A stretch of 64,000 nucleotides of DNA, taken from contig NZ_JOII01000005.1 in the NCBI RefSeq assembly GCF_000719955.1, positions 1 to 64,000 of the forward strand, in the 5' to 3' direction. The notes beneath the pieces were generated by a model. The model worked only from the letters and a program-made list of their open reading frames with translations. It ran no database searches and was not told where the DNA came from. The translations under genes were made by a program, and so were the position numbers. This document shows, piece by piece, positions 1-8,391 of the stretch; positions within the stretch are counted from its first letter, which is position 1; each line of letters starts with the position of its first letter. Source of the stretch: Streptomyces albidoflavus. GTDB taxonomy: Bacteria > Actinomycetota > Actinomycetes > Streptomycetales > Streptomycetaceae.

Positions 1-637
1 CTCCCTCCCCCTCCCTCCTCCTCCGCCTTCAAGCGTCCTGATGACGCTTTGTCGCACGCCGGGCCCGCCGTGCCGCAGGCCCCACGCAGCCACCCGCGAG
101 GTCCTGCCCTGCCGCGACTCTTCGGGGCCCCGGCGGTGCTGAGTCCGTCCTATCGCCCGGCGTTCCGGCACCGGTTCTATCGCCTCGGCACCCAGGTCCA
201 CCCATCTCGCCGGCACCCGTTCCGAACGACGGCAACGCCAGCCCGGTACAGACCCGCCGACGCCCCAGAACGGCGCCCGCATCTGCCAACCCAGCCCACA
301 CCGGGCGCCAACCCTCGCGCCGACAGCGCCAGCCTGTCCTTGCTGGCCGGCCCCACGCACGGCAGCCCTGCTCCGTCATGCCGCGTCCCACCGGGGCCTC
401 GCGTGACAGCACCGTCTGCCATACCCGGCACGCCGCCGCCCAGCCCGACCACACTTGGCAACTCCATGCCAGCGCCGCTCGCCCGTGCTCCCGGAGCGAC
501 CGCCCCGGCACTTCCAGCGTGCCGATCCAGCCGCTGTGCCACCCATCGGACTGCCGCCGTCCCGCGACACGACGGCACCCGCCCGGGTCCCACGGTCCCC
601 CCCCCGGCCTGTCCTGGGCCCCGGATGAAGAGCGCCG
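1..637. other. No confident gene; C-rich low-complexity stretch
   Basis: This stretch is strongly C-rich and G-poor on the plus strand. Several frames are open on both strands, but the translations are Pro/Arg/Ala or Gly/Arg strings without any domain I recognise, and none has a convincing ribosome binding site. It may be the 3' trailer of the ABC1 kinase gene that ends at 638, or the end of a gene beginning outside the window. I see no RNA gene or repeat array here. Confidence 0.4.
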
Positions 638-2416
638 CTACCCCGCTGGGTTCGGGCCGACGTTCGTGGCAATCGTGTCCGTGCCGACCGTCGTTTCACG
701 GCAACCGGTCTCCCCGCTCCCTTCCTCCTCGCCCTCCGAACCGGAGGCAGCCCCGGCCTCCGAACCGGTTGCACCGTCCCCCGACGGACCAGCTCCGGCT
801 TCCTCGACAGAACCGGTAGTCCGGTCCCCCAAGACACCGGCGCCACCGCCCTCGGAGCTGCGAGCCTTTCCAGCACCACCCGGGTCGTTCCCTCGTCCTC
901 CCGACTCGAGATCGGCGCCCCGCACGCCACCCCCGCCCGAAACGGCGTCCTCAGCCCCCGCCTGCTCGGGCACCAGGCTCCTGGACCTGGCGCCCTCCGG
1001 CTGCCGGCCCTCGGCACCGCCGCCGTCCGCCCCGGCACGTTCCACAGCCACCCCGAAGTCGCCATCCCCCGGACCAGCCCCAGCCCCCTCCTCCCCGACG
1101 AATCCAGGAAGCCAGTCCTCCAGTTCCTCCCGGAGCCGCACCGTGGCGCCCAACTGGCACAGCACTCCGATGGTGCTGAGGGTGACGCGGTGGATGAGGA
1201 GGTAGGACGGGGGGAGGTTGAGCTGGCGGCCCAGTTGGAGGGCGGGGGAGCGGGGGTCGGCGAGGCGGGTTGCCTGGCCGCGCATCCAGTCGCGGGTGAA
1301 GGTGAACTCGTCCACCATGGCGGGCTCGATGATCGGGCGGAGGTAGTCGAGGACCTCGGCCGGGTCCAGCTCCACCGAGTCCTTGACGAAGCCCTCGGTC
1401 CTGAGCGTCGCGTACACCGTGTCCGCGCGGTCCTCCAGGGTCAGGCGCAGGGAGGTGCCGATCGTCTCCGGCAGGCCGCCGGGCAGGCGGTCGACCGTGC
1501 CGAAGTCGAGGATGCCGAGCAGCCAGCCGTCCTCGTCCTCGGCGCGGACCAGGCGGAAGTTGCCCGGGTGCGGGTCGGCGTGGAGCAGGCCCGTGCGGGC
1601 GGGGCCGGAGAAGAGGAAGCGGGAGAGCAGCTGGCCCGCCCAGTCCCGCTGTTCCTCGGTGCCCTCGGCGATGACCTCGGAGAGCGGGATGCCCTCCAGC
1701 CACTCGGTCACCAGGACCTGGTCGCTCTGGTGCACCACACCGGGGACCAGCATGTAGGGGTCGTCGGCGAACTCCTCGGCGTGGATGCGCTGCGCCTCCG
1801 CCTCCAGGGCGTAGTCCAGTTCCTCCGAGACGCGGTCGCGCAACTCGGTGATCAGCGGCTTGACGTCCAGCCCGGGGACCAGCGGGCCCAGCAGGCGGGC
1901 GAAGCGGCTGAGCTGGCTGAGGTCGGAGAGGAGGGCCTCGCCGGCCCCCGGGTACTGGACCTTGACCGCGACGGTGCGCCCGTCGTGCCAGACCGCGCGG
2001 TGCACCTGGCCGATGGAGGCGGCCGCGGCGGGGCGGTCGTCGAAGGAGCGGAACAGCGAGCGCCAGTCCTCGCCCAGCCGTTCCCGCAGCACCGCGTGGA
2101 CGGTCTCCGCGGGCAGGGGCGGCGCGGCCTCCTGGAGCTTGGTCAGGGCCGCGCGGTACGGGCCGGCGACCTCCTCGGGGAGCGCCGACTCGAAGACCGA
2201 CAGGGCCTGGCCGAACTTCATGGCGCCGCCCTTCAGCTCTCCGAGGACCTTGAACAGCTGCTCGGCGGTCCGCTGCTGGAGTTCCCGGCCGACGATGTCG
2301 GCGGAGATGCCCCCGATCCTTCTGCCGAGACCCCACGTGGCCCGTCCCGCGAACCCCAGCGGCAGGGCAGCGAGCTTGGCGGTCCTGGTGACCGCCTTCC
2401 GGGGAAGATCAGACAT
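638..2416 (-). CDS. ABC1/AarF/UbiB-family atypical kinase with long Gly/Glu-rich C-terminal tail
   Basis: This is an atypical protein-kinase-like ATPase of the ABC1 (ADCK/UbiB) family, usually linked to quinone or lipid metabolism at the membrane. From ATG 2416 it has 592 residues. The KxGQ motif is at 67-70 (KFGQ), the Ala-rich nucleotide loop AAAS at about 131-134, the probable Lys at 152 (VAVKVQYPG), the catalytic loop HADPHPGN at 279-286 and DFG at 304-306. The kinase domain ends near residue 440. The last 150 or so residues are a Gly/Glu/Ser/Ala low-complexity tail that is not part of the family. Codons in the tail keep the G-rich third position, so it may be translated. The substrate cannot be told from sequence. 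Confidence 0.88.
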   Translation of the reverse strand: MSDLPRKAVTRTAKLAALPLGFAGRATWGLGRRIGGISADIVGRELQQRTAEQLFKVLGELKGGAMKFGQALSVFESALPEEVAGPYRAALTKLQEAAPPLPAETVHAVLRERLGEDWRSLFRSFDDRPAAAASIGQVHRAVWHDGRTVAVKVQYPGAGEALLSDLSQLSRFARLLGPLVPGLDVKPLITELRDRVSEELDYALEAEAQRIHAEEFADDPYMLVPGVVHQSDQVLVTEWLEGIPLSEVIAEGTEEQRDWAGQLLSRFLFSGPARTGLLHADPHPGNFRLVRAEDEDGWLLGILDFGTVDRLPGGLPETIGTSLRLTLEDRADTVYATLRTEGFVKDSVELDPAEVLDYLRPIIEPAMVDEFTFTRDWMRGQATRLADPRSPALQLGRQLNLPPSYLLIHRVTLSTIGVLCQLGATVRLREELEDWLPGFVGEEGAGAGPGDGDFGVAVERAGADGGGAEGRQPEGARSRSLVPEQAGAEDAVSGGGGVRGADLESGGRGNDPGGAGKARSSEGGGAGVLGDRTTGSVEEAGAGPSGDGATGSEAGAASGSEGEEEGSGETGCRETTVGTDTIATNVGPNPAG

Positions 2417-2457
2417 GCGCCCCTCCAAGTCCCAGACTGCCGAGCCGCATCCGACGG

Positions 2458-3660
2458 TCAACGGCTCTCTGCCATTGTGGCCCGCAGAGGTCCGGCCGGT
2501 GCCGACCGCGGGGGGACCTCCCCGGCCGGGGAGGCAGGTTCGCCGGGGCCGGGAGCCCGGTCCGGCGAGTTGACCGCGTCGCACGGGCACTCCGGGTGCG
2601 GGGTCAGCGGCACCGGGCGCCAGGCCGATTCGGGCAGCGCCAGCTCCCACCGGGTCTCGCCGGCCGACGGCAGGGTGCCGTCGAGGAAGGCGAGCGCCTG
2701 CGTGGCCGCGAAACCGGCAACGGTGGTGGCCAGGGCCAGATCGCAGGCGGGGGAGGAGCGTCGGCGGGTCGCCCGCCACTGGGTGATCAGCCGTGGCCAG
2801 GCCGGGTCACGGTCCACCCGTTCCAGCGACACGCACTGGGCGCAGGCCGTCGCCCCCGGGACGACCAGCGGCCCGACCATTCCGGTCGCCTCCAGCACCC
2901 CCGCGAACAGGTGCGGGATGCCGGACGCCACGAACTGCTCCACCGCTGCCGGGTCCGGCGCGAACACCCCGAGCCCGTCCCTCGGCGCCACCACGACGAG
3001 CGAGAGCCCTGGCTCACCGCTGCCCGCGCGTGGCCCCTTGCGGGAGCGGCGGAGCGCGCCGGGCGACGCCTGCCGGACCACCTTGCGGGCCGCCTCGTCG
3101 CGGCGCTCGCCGACCGCCCGGGCCGGCATACCGCCGGGCGCCACGTCGGCGGCGTCCACAGATCCCCCGTCCACCACGTCGACCTGGCCGACCCCCGCGC
3201 CCGAGAGCACCGCGGCCAGCGTCGCGCCGACCCGGCCCGCGCCGCGTACCTGGACGCGGGAGGCGCGCCGGGCGGCCATGCGGGCCATGGCGCCGCCCGG
3301 CTCCCGGGTGGTCACCGTGAGGGAGCCGAGGTCGGGCCGGAGCCGCTCCACCACCGCCGGGCGTTCGCGCAGCGCCGCAGCGCCCGGGCCGCCGCCGGTG
3401 GAGTCGTCGAGCAGGCCCGCGCGGGCGAGCCGGCCCACCAGGAGGTCGGCGTACCCCTCGGCGAAGCCCATGCGGTGGGCCTCCTCACGCAGCAGCGGCA
3501 GGCCGCGGGTGCCGTCGAGGAGTTCCATGAAGCTGCCGGTCGCCGTGTCGATCGGGCCGAGGACCACGGCGTGGGCCGGGGTCGCCCCGAACTGGACCGT
3601 GCGCAGGTCGCGCCAGCCGCGCCGGAGGGCGGGCTTGAGGAGTGGATGGGACAGGTGCAC
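2458..3660 (-). CDS. ThiF/E1-like Rossmann-fold protein
   Basis: A 400-residue protein with a ThiF/MoeB/E1-type nucleotide-binding core: Gly-rich turn RGAGRVG at 139-145, the acidic end of the next strand (VDVVDGGSVDA), and a CxxC pair at 273/276 followed later by a CPC motif near the C-terminus, which looks like an E1-type zinc site. Residues 1-120 form a separate N-terminal domain like that in actinobacterial ThiF-like proteins found beside peptide-modifying enzymes. No precursor peptide or partner is seen nearby, so activation of a specific substrate is not supported. The start is GTG, preceded by an AGGGGG ribosome binding site. The ABC1 kinase gene follows 41 nt downstream in the same direction, so the two may be cotranscribed. 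Confidence 0.75.
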   Translation of the reverse strand: MHLSHPLLKPALRRGWRDLRTVQFGATPAHAVVLGPIDTATGSFMELLDGTRGLPLLREEAHRMGFAEGYADLLVGRLARAGLLDDSTGGGPGAAALRERPAVVERLRPDLGSLTVTTREPGGAMARMAARRASRVQVRGAGRVGATLAAVLSGAGVGQVDVVDGGSVDAADVAPGGMPARAVGERRDEAARKVVRQASPGALRRSRKGPRAGSGEPGLSLVVVAPRDGLGVFAPDPAAVEQFVASGIPHLFAGVLEATGMVGPLVVPGATACAQCVSLERVDRDPAWPRLITQWRATRRRSSPACDLALATTVAGFAATQALAFLDGTLPSAGETRWELALPESAWRPVPLTPHPECPCDAVNSPDRAPGPGEPASPAGEVPPRSAPAGPLRATMAESR

Positions 3661-3750
3661 GGTGGTTTCCCCCTGGACGTGGCCGGCCGGCGCCGCGTGC
3701 GCCGGTCACGGAGGACAGGATGGATCAAGAGCGGGGAAGTCTGCCCCGAG

Positions 3751-3759
3751 TTGTCCACA
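3751..3759 (+). promoter_or_regulatory. Single perfect DnaA-box-like 9-mer
   Basis: TTGTCCACA matches the Streptomyces-preferred DnaA box exactly. It lies between the divergent ThiF-like and YgjP-like genes. It is one copy only, so it is not an origin, and it may be chance or a DnaA titration or control site. Confidence 0.3.
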
Positions 3760-3863
3760 GAGGGCATGAATAGTCGTACGAATGCCTCCCCCAGAGGTGC
3801 GGATTCCGCGGGAGCGGTGGCGGGCAGCCGCGTTTCCGCAGGTTGTCCGGGTACCGTCGAGGA

Positions 3864-4538
3864 GTGCCAGCCGAACCCGCACGGCGCCCCCAGGCCGCGC
3901 CGACCAGCCCCGCCCCCTCCGCCGCGCCCCACTCCGTACAGGGGGAGGTCGAGGTGCGCCGCAGCGCGCGCCGGCGCCGTACGGTCTCCGCCTACCGGGA
4001 GGACGGCCGGACGGTGGTGCTGCTCCCCGCGCGGATGTCCGAGGCCGAGGAACGGCGCTGGGTCGGGCTGATGCTGGAGAAACTGGCCCGGCAGGAGAAG
4101 CGCCGCAGGCCGACCGACGAGGTGCTCGCCGAACGGGCCGGACGGCTCTCCGCCCAGTTCCTGGGCGGCCGGGCGCGCCCCGACTCGGTGCGCTGGGTCA
4201 CCAACCAGAACACCCGCTGGGGCTCCTGCACCCCCGCCGAGGGCAGCATCCGCCTCTCGCACCGGCTCCAGGGGATGCCCGAGTACGTCGTCGACTACGT
4301 GCTCCTCCACGAGCTGGCCCACCTTCTGGTGCCCGGTCACGGCCCGCGCTTCTGGGCGCTGCTGGAGGCGTACCCGAGGACCGAGCGGGCGCGCGGCTAC
4401 CTCGAGGGCGTGGCCGCGACGGCGCGCCTCCCGCACACCGTCGACGGTGACGAGGACGAGGCGAACGACGCCGACGGCGGGAGCGACGAGAACGGCGGGA
4501 CCGGCCAGGACGGCAGTGGCGCCAAGGCCGGCATGTAG
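3864..4538 (+). CDS. YgjP/DUF45-type zinc metallohydrolase
   Basis: This protein of about 224 residues belongs to the YgjP (M48-like, WLM/DUF45) metallopeptidase family. The zinc motif HELAH is at 149-153 with a third His about six residues later (GHGPRFW), and the family's RWGSC motif is at 118-122. There is no signal peptide, so it is cytoplasmic. The C-terminus is an Asp/Glu/Gly-rich tail. The start is uncertain: GTG 3864 gives a Pro/Ala-rich leader, while GTG 3954 has a better-spaced GGGGGAGG ribosome binding site and begins right before the conserved Arg-rich segment. It is divergent from the ThiF-like gene. The substrate is unknown. Confidence 0.8.
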   Translation: MPAEPARRPQAAPTSPAPSAAPHSVQGEVEVRRSARRRRTVSAYREDGRTVVLLPARMSEAEERRWVGLMLEKLARQEKRRRPTDEVLAERAGRLSAQFLGGRARPDSVRWVTNQNTRWGSCTPAEGSIRLSHRLQGMPEYVVDYVLLHELAHLLVPGHGPRFWALLEAYPRTERARGYLEGVAATARLPHTVDGDEDEANDADGGSDENGGTGQDGSGAKAGM

Positions 4539-4654
4539 GGGGTATCCGGCCCACCACCGTTGTGTACCGGCTCTGTACCGGCCCGCCGCGTTGTCGGAGT
4601 CAGCGGTTAGCCTGGCTCGACCAGCAGCTTCGGGATGGGGGACGGACGTTTCGT

Positions 4655-6334
4655 ATGGCCAGGGAATTCCAGCGCGGCCACAAGGCCAGGATCAGTGACC
4701 TGACGGCCGGCACCGACCTGTACGTGGGCGTGCAGATCTCAGGACCGGGGCTGAGCTTCGACATCAGCTGCTTCGGTCTCGACGCCGACGAACGCCTCTC
4801 CGACGACCGGTACTTCATCTTCTTCAACCAGCCTGCGTCGCCCGAGGAGTCCCTCCAGCTGCTCGGGGCGCAGGCGGGCGACACCGAGTCGTTCCGGGTG
4901 ACGCTGGAGCGGATTCCGCCGCAGATCCAGAAGCTGTCCTTCACTGCGACGCTCGACGGCGCCGGCCAGATGTCCCAGATCGGCCCGGGCTACCTGCGGA
5001 TCGTGGCCGGCGGCGAGGAGGTCGCGCGGTACTCCTTCGACGGTTCGGAGTTCAGCACCGAGCGCGCCGTGATGCTCGGCGACTTCTACGTCAAGGACGT
5101 CTGGCGGTTCGCCGCCGTCGGGCAGGGCTTCGACGGCGGCCTGGAGGCGCTGCTGCGGAACTTCGGCGGCGAGGTCCTGGAGGAAGAGGAGCCGGAGGCA
5201 CCCGCACCGCAGGCCCCCGAGGCCGCCCCCGCCTTCGCCCCGCCCGCCTTCGCGCCACCTCCGGCCCCGGCCCCGCAGCCCGCCCAGACCCAGCAGGCCC
5301 CGCCCGCCCCCGCGCAGCACATCCCGCAGGCCCCCGCGCCGCAGCAGACCCCCCAGGGGTACGTGCCGCCGCAGGCGCCGCACACCCCCGCGCCCCACCC
5401 GCACGCCGGCCACCAGGGGCCTCCGCCGCCGCCCCACCCCACGCCCGTGCACGCCGCCCCCACCATGGCGGCGCCCCTCGCGCCCCCGGCCCCGCAGCCC
5501 GGAGCCCAGGTTCCGCCGCCGCCCCCGCCGCCCGGCCCGTACGGGCAACCGCCCGTCCAGCACCACGGGCCCCCGCCCGGCTACGGCTACCCGCCGCCCG
5601 CGCCGGGCGGCTTCCCCGGCCAGCAGCCCGGGCCGTACGGCCAGCCGCAGCCCGTCGCCGGACAGGGCGGCACGCCCGGTGTGGCGGCCGCCTTCCAGAA
5701 GTACCGCGAGGTTCCGACCGGCAGCCGCTGGACGCAGCAGAACAGCCAGCTCGTCCGGGTCGACCTCGGTGCCGACGCGCAGCCCGTCCTCGCCCGCCAG
5801 GGCAGCATGGTGCTCTACCAGGGCAAGGTCGACTTCGGCTACAAGGGCGCGGGCTTCGCGGGCCGCATCACCGGCAACGCCACCGGCCAGGAGCTGTCGC
5901 TGATGCGCTGCACCGGCAGCGGGCAGGTCTTCCTCGCGGAGAACGAGGCCAACCTCCACCCCGTCGAACTCCAGGGCGACGCGCTCTGCGTCAGCGCCGA
6001 GAACGTCCTCGCCTTCGACGAGACCCTCGCCTACGAGGTCCGGCGGATCGACGGCCACGGCATCCCCGGCGGCGCCCTGTTCACCATGCAGTTCCAGGGC
6101 ACGGGCACCGTCGTGGTGAAGACCCGCGGCACCCCGGTGGTCCTCCCCGTCACCCCGACCACCTTCGCCGACAGTAACGCGATCGTCGCCTGGTCCGCCG
6201 CGGCCCAGGTCATCGTCTCCTCGCAGGTCAGGATGAGGCGCAACGCCTACCCGGGCCACAGCGGCGAGGGCGTGAACCTCCAGTTCCGGGGCGCCCCCGG
6301 CAACTTCGTCGTCGTCCAGCCCTACGAGATCTGA
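4655..6334 (+). CDS. TerD-AIM24 fusion protein with proline-rich linker
   Basis: A 559-residue fusion. Residues 1 to about 172 form a TerD domain (tellurite/stress type), including the Ca-binding style segment LDADERLSDDRYFIFFN. Residues about 176-345 are a disordered Pro/Ala/Gln linker. Residues about 350-559 form an AIM24 beta-sandwich domain with the repeated Gly-rich strands typical of that family. ATG 4655 is chosen because it starts exactly at the TerD domain; the frame is open upstream but without domain content. It heads an operon with two stand-alone AIM24 genes (gaps 11 and 15 nt). TerD proteins are known from chemical-stress and phage-resistance clusters. The biochemical role of bacterial AIM24 is not established. 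Confidence 0.85.
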   Translation: MAREFQRGHKARISDLTAGTDLYVGVQISGPGLSFDISCFGLDADERLSDDRYFIFFNQPASPEESLQLLGAQAGDTESFRVTLERIPPQIQKLSFTATLDGAGQMSQIGPGYLRIVAGGEEVARYSFDGSEFSTERAVMLGDFYVKDVWRFAAVGQGFDGGLEALLRNFGGEVLEEEEPEAPAPQAPEAAPAFAPPAFAPPPAPAPQPAQTQQAPPAPAQHIPQAPAPQQTPQGYVPPQAPHTPAPHPHAGHQGPPPPPHPTPVHAAPTMAAPLAPPAPQPGAQVPPPPPPPGPYGQPPVQHHGPPPGYGYPPPAPGGFPGQQPGPYGQPQPVAGQGGTPGVAAAFQKYREVPTGSRWTQQNSQLVRVDLGADAQPVLARQGSMVLYQGKVDFGYKGAGFAGRITGNATGQELSLMRCTGSGQVFLAENEANLHPVELQGDALCVSAENVLAFDETLAYEVRRIDGHGIPGGALFTMQFQGTGTVVVKTRGTPVVLPVTPTTFADSNAIVAWSAAAQVIVSSQVRMRRNAYPGHSGEGVNLQFRGAPGNFVVVQPYEI

Positions 6335-6345
6335 GGGAGCAGGCC

Positions 6346-7026
6346 ATGAACCAGCAGCTCGCGGGCTTCGCCCCGACGCCCGTCGCGGCCCGGATGGAGA
6401 ACCACGGCCACAGCATGGTCAAGGTCGCCATGCAGAGCGGCTACGACCTGTACGCCCGCACCGGCTCCATGGTCGCCTACGAGGGCTTCGTCCAGTACGA
6501 GCCCAACCCGCCGGCCGTCCGCCAGATCGCCGGGCAGTGGATCACCGGCGAGGGCACCCCGCTGATGAAGTGCACCGGTGACGGCCTGCTCTACCTCGCC
6601 GACTACGGCGCGGACGTCGTCGCCATCGACCTCGGCGGTGACTCCCTGTCCGTCAACGGCACCAACCTCCTCGCCTTCGACGCCCAGCTCGACTGGGGCG
6701 TGGAGCGCGTCAAGGGGCTGGCCAAGTTCGCCGGCCAGGGACTGTGGAACGTCCGCGTCGGCGGCCAGGGCTGGGTCGCGCTGACCTCGCGCGGCACGCC
6801 GATCGTCGTCGACTGCGGCCGAGGCGAGGACGAGACCTACGTCGACCCGGACGCCCTCATCGCCTGGTCGCCGCATCTCAAGGTCAAGGGGAAGCGCAGC
6901 TTCAAAGCCTCCTCGATGATCGGCCGGGGCAGCGGCGAGGCGTACCAGATGGCGTTCTCCGGCGAGGGGATCGTCGTCGTCCAGCCCAGCGAGGACAGCA
7001 CCGACCGCCTCCGGGTCCGGGGCTGA
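6346..7026 (+). CDS. AIM24 family protein, first stand-alone copy
   Basis: A 226-residue AIM24 (DUF124-type) protein, mostly beta strands, with family segments such as GSMVAYEGFVQY, the LMKCTGDGLLYLA strand and a C-terminal GEGIVVVQPSE. There is no signal peptide or membrane helix. The ATG is preceded by GAGGGAGCAGG. It lies 11 nt after the TerD-AIM24 gene and 15 nt before a second AIM24 gene, so the three are almost certainly one transcript and may form a hetero-oligomer. The molecular function is unknown. Confidence 0.85.
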   Translation: MNQQLAGFAPTPVAARMENHGHSMVKVAMQSGYDLYARTGSMVAYEGFVQYEPNPPAVRQIAGQWITGEGTPLMKCTGDGLLYLADYGADVVAIDLGGDSLSVNGTNLLAFDAQLDWGVERVKGLAKFAGQGLWNVRVGGQGWVALTSRGTPIVVDCGRGEDETYVDPDALIAWSPHLKVKGKRSFKASSMIGRGSGEAYQMAFSGEGIVVVQPSEDSTDRLRVRG

Positions 7027-7041
7027 GGGGGAGCCACCACC

Positions 7042-7794
7042 ATGCAGAGTCCGCTTTTCGCCTTCACCGAGCAGCAGTCCCAGGACCGCTACACGCTGCA
7101 GAACGCGCAGATGCTGAGGGTCACCCTCACCGGCCACGACGACATCCTCGCCCGCAAGGGCGCCATGGTCGCCTACCAGGGCCTCGTCGAGTTCGACGGC
7201 GAGTACCAGTCCCACCAGCAGCAGCAGGCCCGCGCCTGGACCGGGGAAGGGCTCGACCTCATGCGCTGCTCCGGCCAGGGCAGCGTCTACTTCGCCAACC
7301 TCGCCCAGTACGTCCACGTTCTCGACGTCGAGCAGGACGGCCTGACCGTCGACAGCTCCTACGTCCTCGCCATGGACTCCTCGCTGCACGCCGAGGTCCT
7401 CGCGGTGGACAGCCAGTTCGGGATCTCCGGCTCCGGCAAGTACCAGCTCAACATCACCGGCCGGGGCAAGATCGCCCTGATGACCTCGGGCCCGCCCCTG
7501 ATGCTCCAGGTCACCCCGGAGAAGTACGTCAACGCCGACGCGGACGCCATCGTCGCCTGGTCGACCTCGCTGCGGGTGCAGATGCAGGCCCAGACCCACT
7601 CCTCCGGCGTCTGGCGGCGGCGCGGCAGCACCGGGGAGGGCTGGGAGCTGAGCTTCCTCGGCTCCGGCTTCGCCCTGGTCCAGCCCAGCGAACTGCTGCC
7701 CCCGCAGAACGCCGCCACCGGCGGCCTCGCCGGACAGTTCGGCATGGGCCAGCAGGGCGCCCGCGGCCAGAACCAGGGGAACGTCTGGAGCTGA
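7042..7794 (+). CDS. AIM24 family protein, second stand-alone copy
   Basis: A 250-residue AIM24 protein, last gene of the TerD-AIM24 operon. It repeats the family strands GAMVAYQGLVEF, LMRCSGQGSVYFA and GSGFALVQPSE. Its C-terminus carries a short Gly/Gln-rich extension (GMGQQGARGQNQ) that the middle gene lacks. RBS GAGGGGGAGCC precedes the ATG. A strong hairpin follows directly. Three diverged AIM24 domains in one operon suggest duplication and specialisation; the role is unknown. Confidence 0.85.
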   Translation: MQSPLFAFTEQQSQDRYTLQNAQMLRVTLTGHDDILARKGAMVAYQGLVEFDGEYQSHQQQQARAWTGEGLDLMRCSGQGSVYFANLAQYVHVLDVEQDGLTVDSSYVLAMDSSLHAEVLAVDSQFGISGSGKYQLNITGRGKIALMTSGPPLMLQVTPEKYVNADADAIVAWSTSLRVQMQAQTHSSGVWRRRGSTGEGWELSFLGSGFALVQPSELLPPQNAATGGLAGQFGMGQQGARGQNQGNVWS

Positions 7795-7800
7795 CGCCGC

Positions 7801-7841
7801 GGGGCCGCCTCCTGGCGCGGTGCGCGCGGGGAGGCGGCCCC
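7801..7841. terminator. Bidirectional terminator hairpin
   Basis: The 12-bp arms GGGGCCGCCTCC and GGAGGCGGCCCC lie between the AIM24 operon (plus) and the convergent Nudix gene (minus). There is no clear U-tract, as is usual for Streptomyces. Confidence 0.7.
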
Positions 7842-7857
7842 GTCGAGGCGCCGCAGC

Positions 7858-8391
7858 TCAGCCCGGTGCGCCCAGCCGCTTCCGGGCAGCCTCCAGCAGC
7901 CGGACCACCGAGGCGTCGGCCACGCCCGCCACCTCGTCGTACGCGAACCAGCGCAGGTCCAGGGACTCGTCGCTGATCGCCGCCGCCGCGCCGGCCGGGG
8001 CGAGGGCGGCGTACTGGATGTCCAGGTGCCAGTTGCACGGCGCCGGGATGGCGTGGCGGTCGAGGCGGACCGGGCCGCCGGGGAGCAGTTCCAGGCCCGG
8101 GATGCCGGACTCCTCGGTCGCCTCGCGCAGGGCCGCCCGGGCCACCGAGGTGTCCTCCGGCTCGCAGTGGCCGCCCATCTGGAGCCACATGTTCAGCTTG
8201 CGGTGGAGGGTGAGCAAGGCCTGCCCGCGGGACGGGTCGAGCACGAGGGCGCTGGCGGTGAGGTGACCGGCCTCGCACGGCTTGTACATGCCGTCGGGGT
8301 GGGCCGCCAGGTGGTCCAGGTACTGCTGGCGCAGCCCGGGCTGGTCCTCGTACTCCTTCAGGACGAGGACCGCGTCGTCGTGGAGGGTCAC
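7858..8391 (-). CDS. Nudix hydrolase
   Basis: A 177-residue Nudix-fold pyrophosphohydrolase. The Nudix box is visible as GGHCEPEDTS followed by REATEESG, with the two Glu of the EExG metal site intact; the spacing before REATEESG is a little longer than the textbook consensus. The substrate class cannot be assigned. The GTG start overlaps the TGA of the upstream DUF2342 gene (GTGA), so translation is probably coupled. Confidence 0.85.
   Translation of the reverse strand: MTLHDDAVLVLKEYEDQPGLRQQYLDHLAAHPDGMYKPCEAGHLTASALVLDPSRGQALLTLHRKLNMWLQMGGHCEPEDTSVARAALREATEESGIPGLELLPGGPVRLDRHAIPAPCNWHLDIQYAALAPAGAAAAISDESLDLRWFAYDEVAGVADASVVRLLEAARKRLGAPG

Noticed and set aside
1..637. Pro/Arg-rich frame 49-819 as a gene
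   Set aside because: No RBS, no domain, and codon pattern consistent with the opposite strand of the kinase tail.
2458..3660. Thiazole/oxazole-modified peptide cluster around the ThiF-like gene
   Set aside because: No YcaO, dehydrogenase or precursor peptide gene is nearby.
4739..6259. A 506-codon minus frame opposite the TerD-AIM24 gene
   Set aside because: Shadow frame with no domain and no ribosome binding site; the plus frame encodes two known domains.
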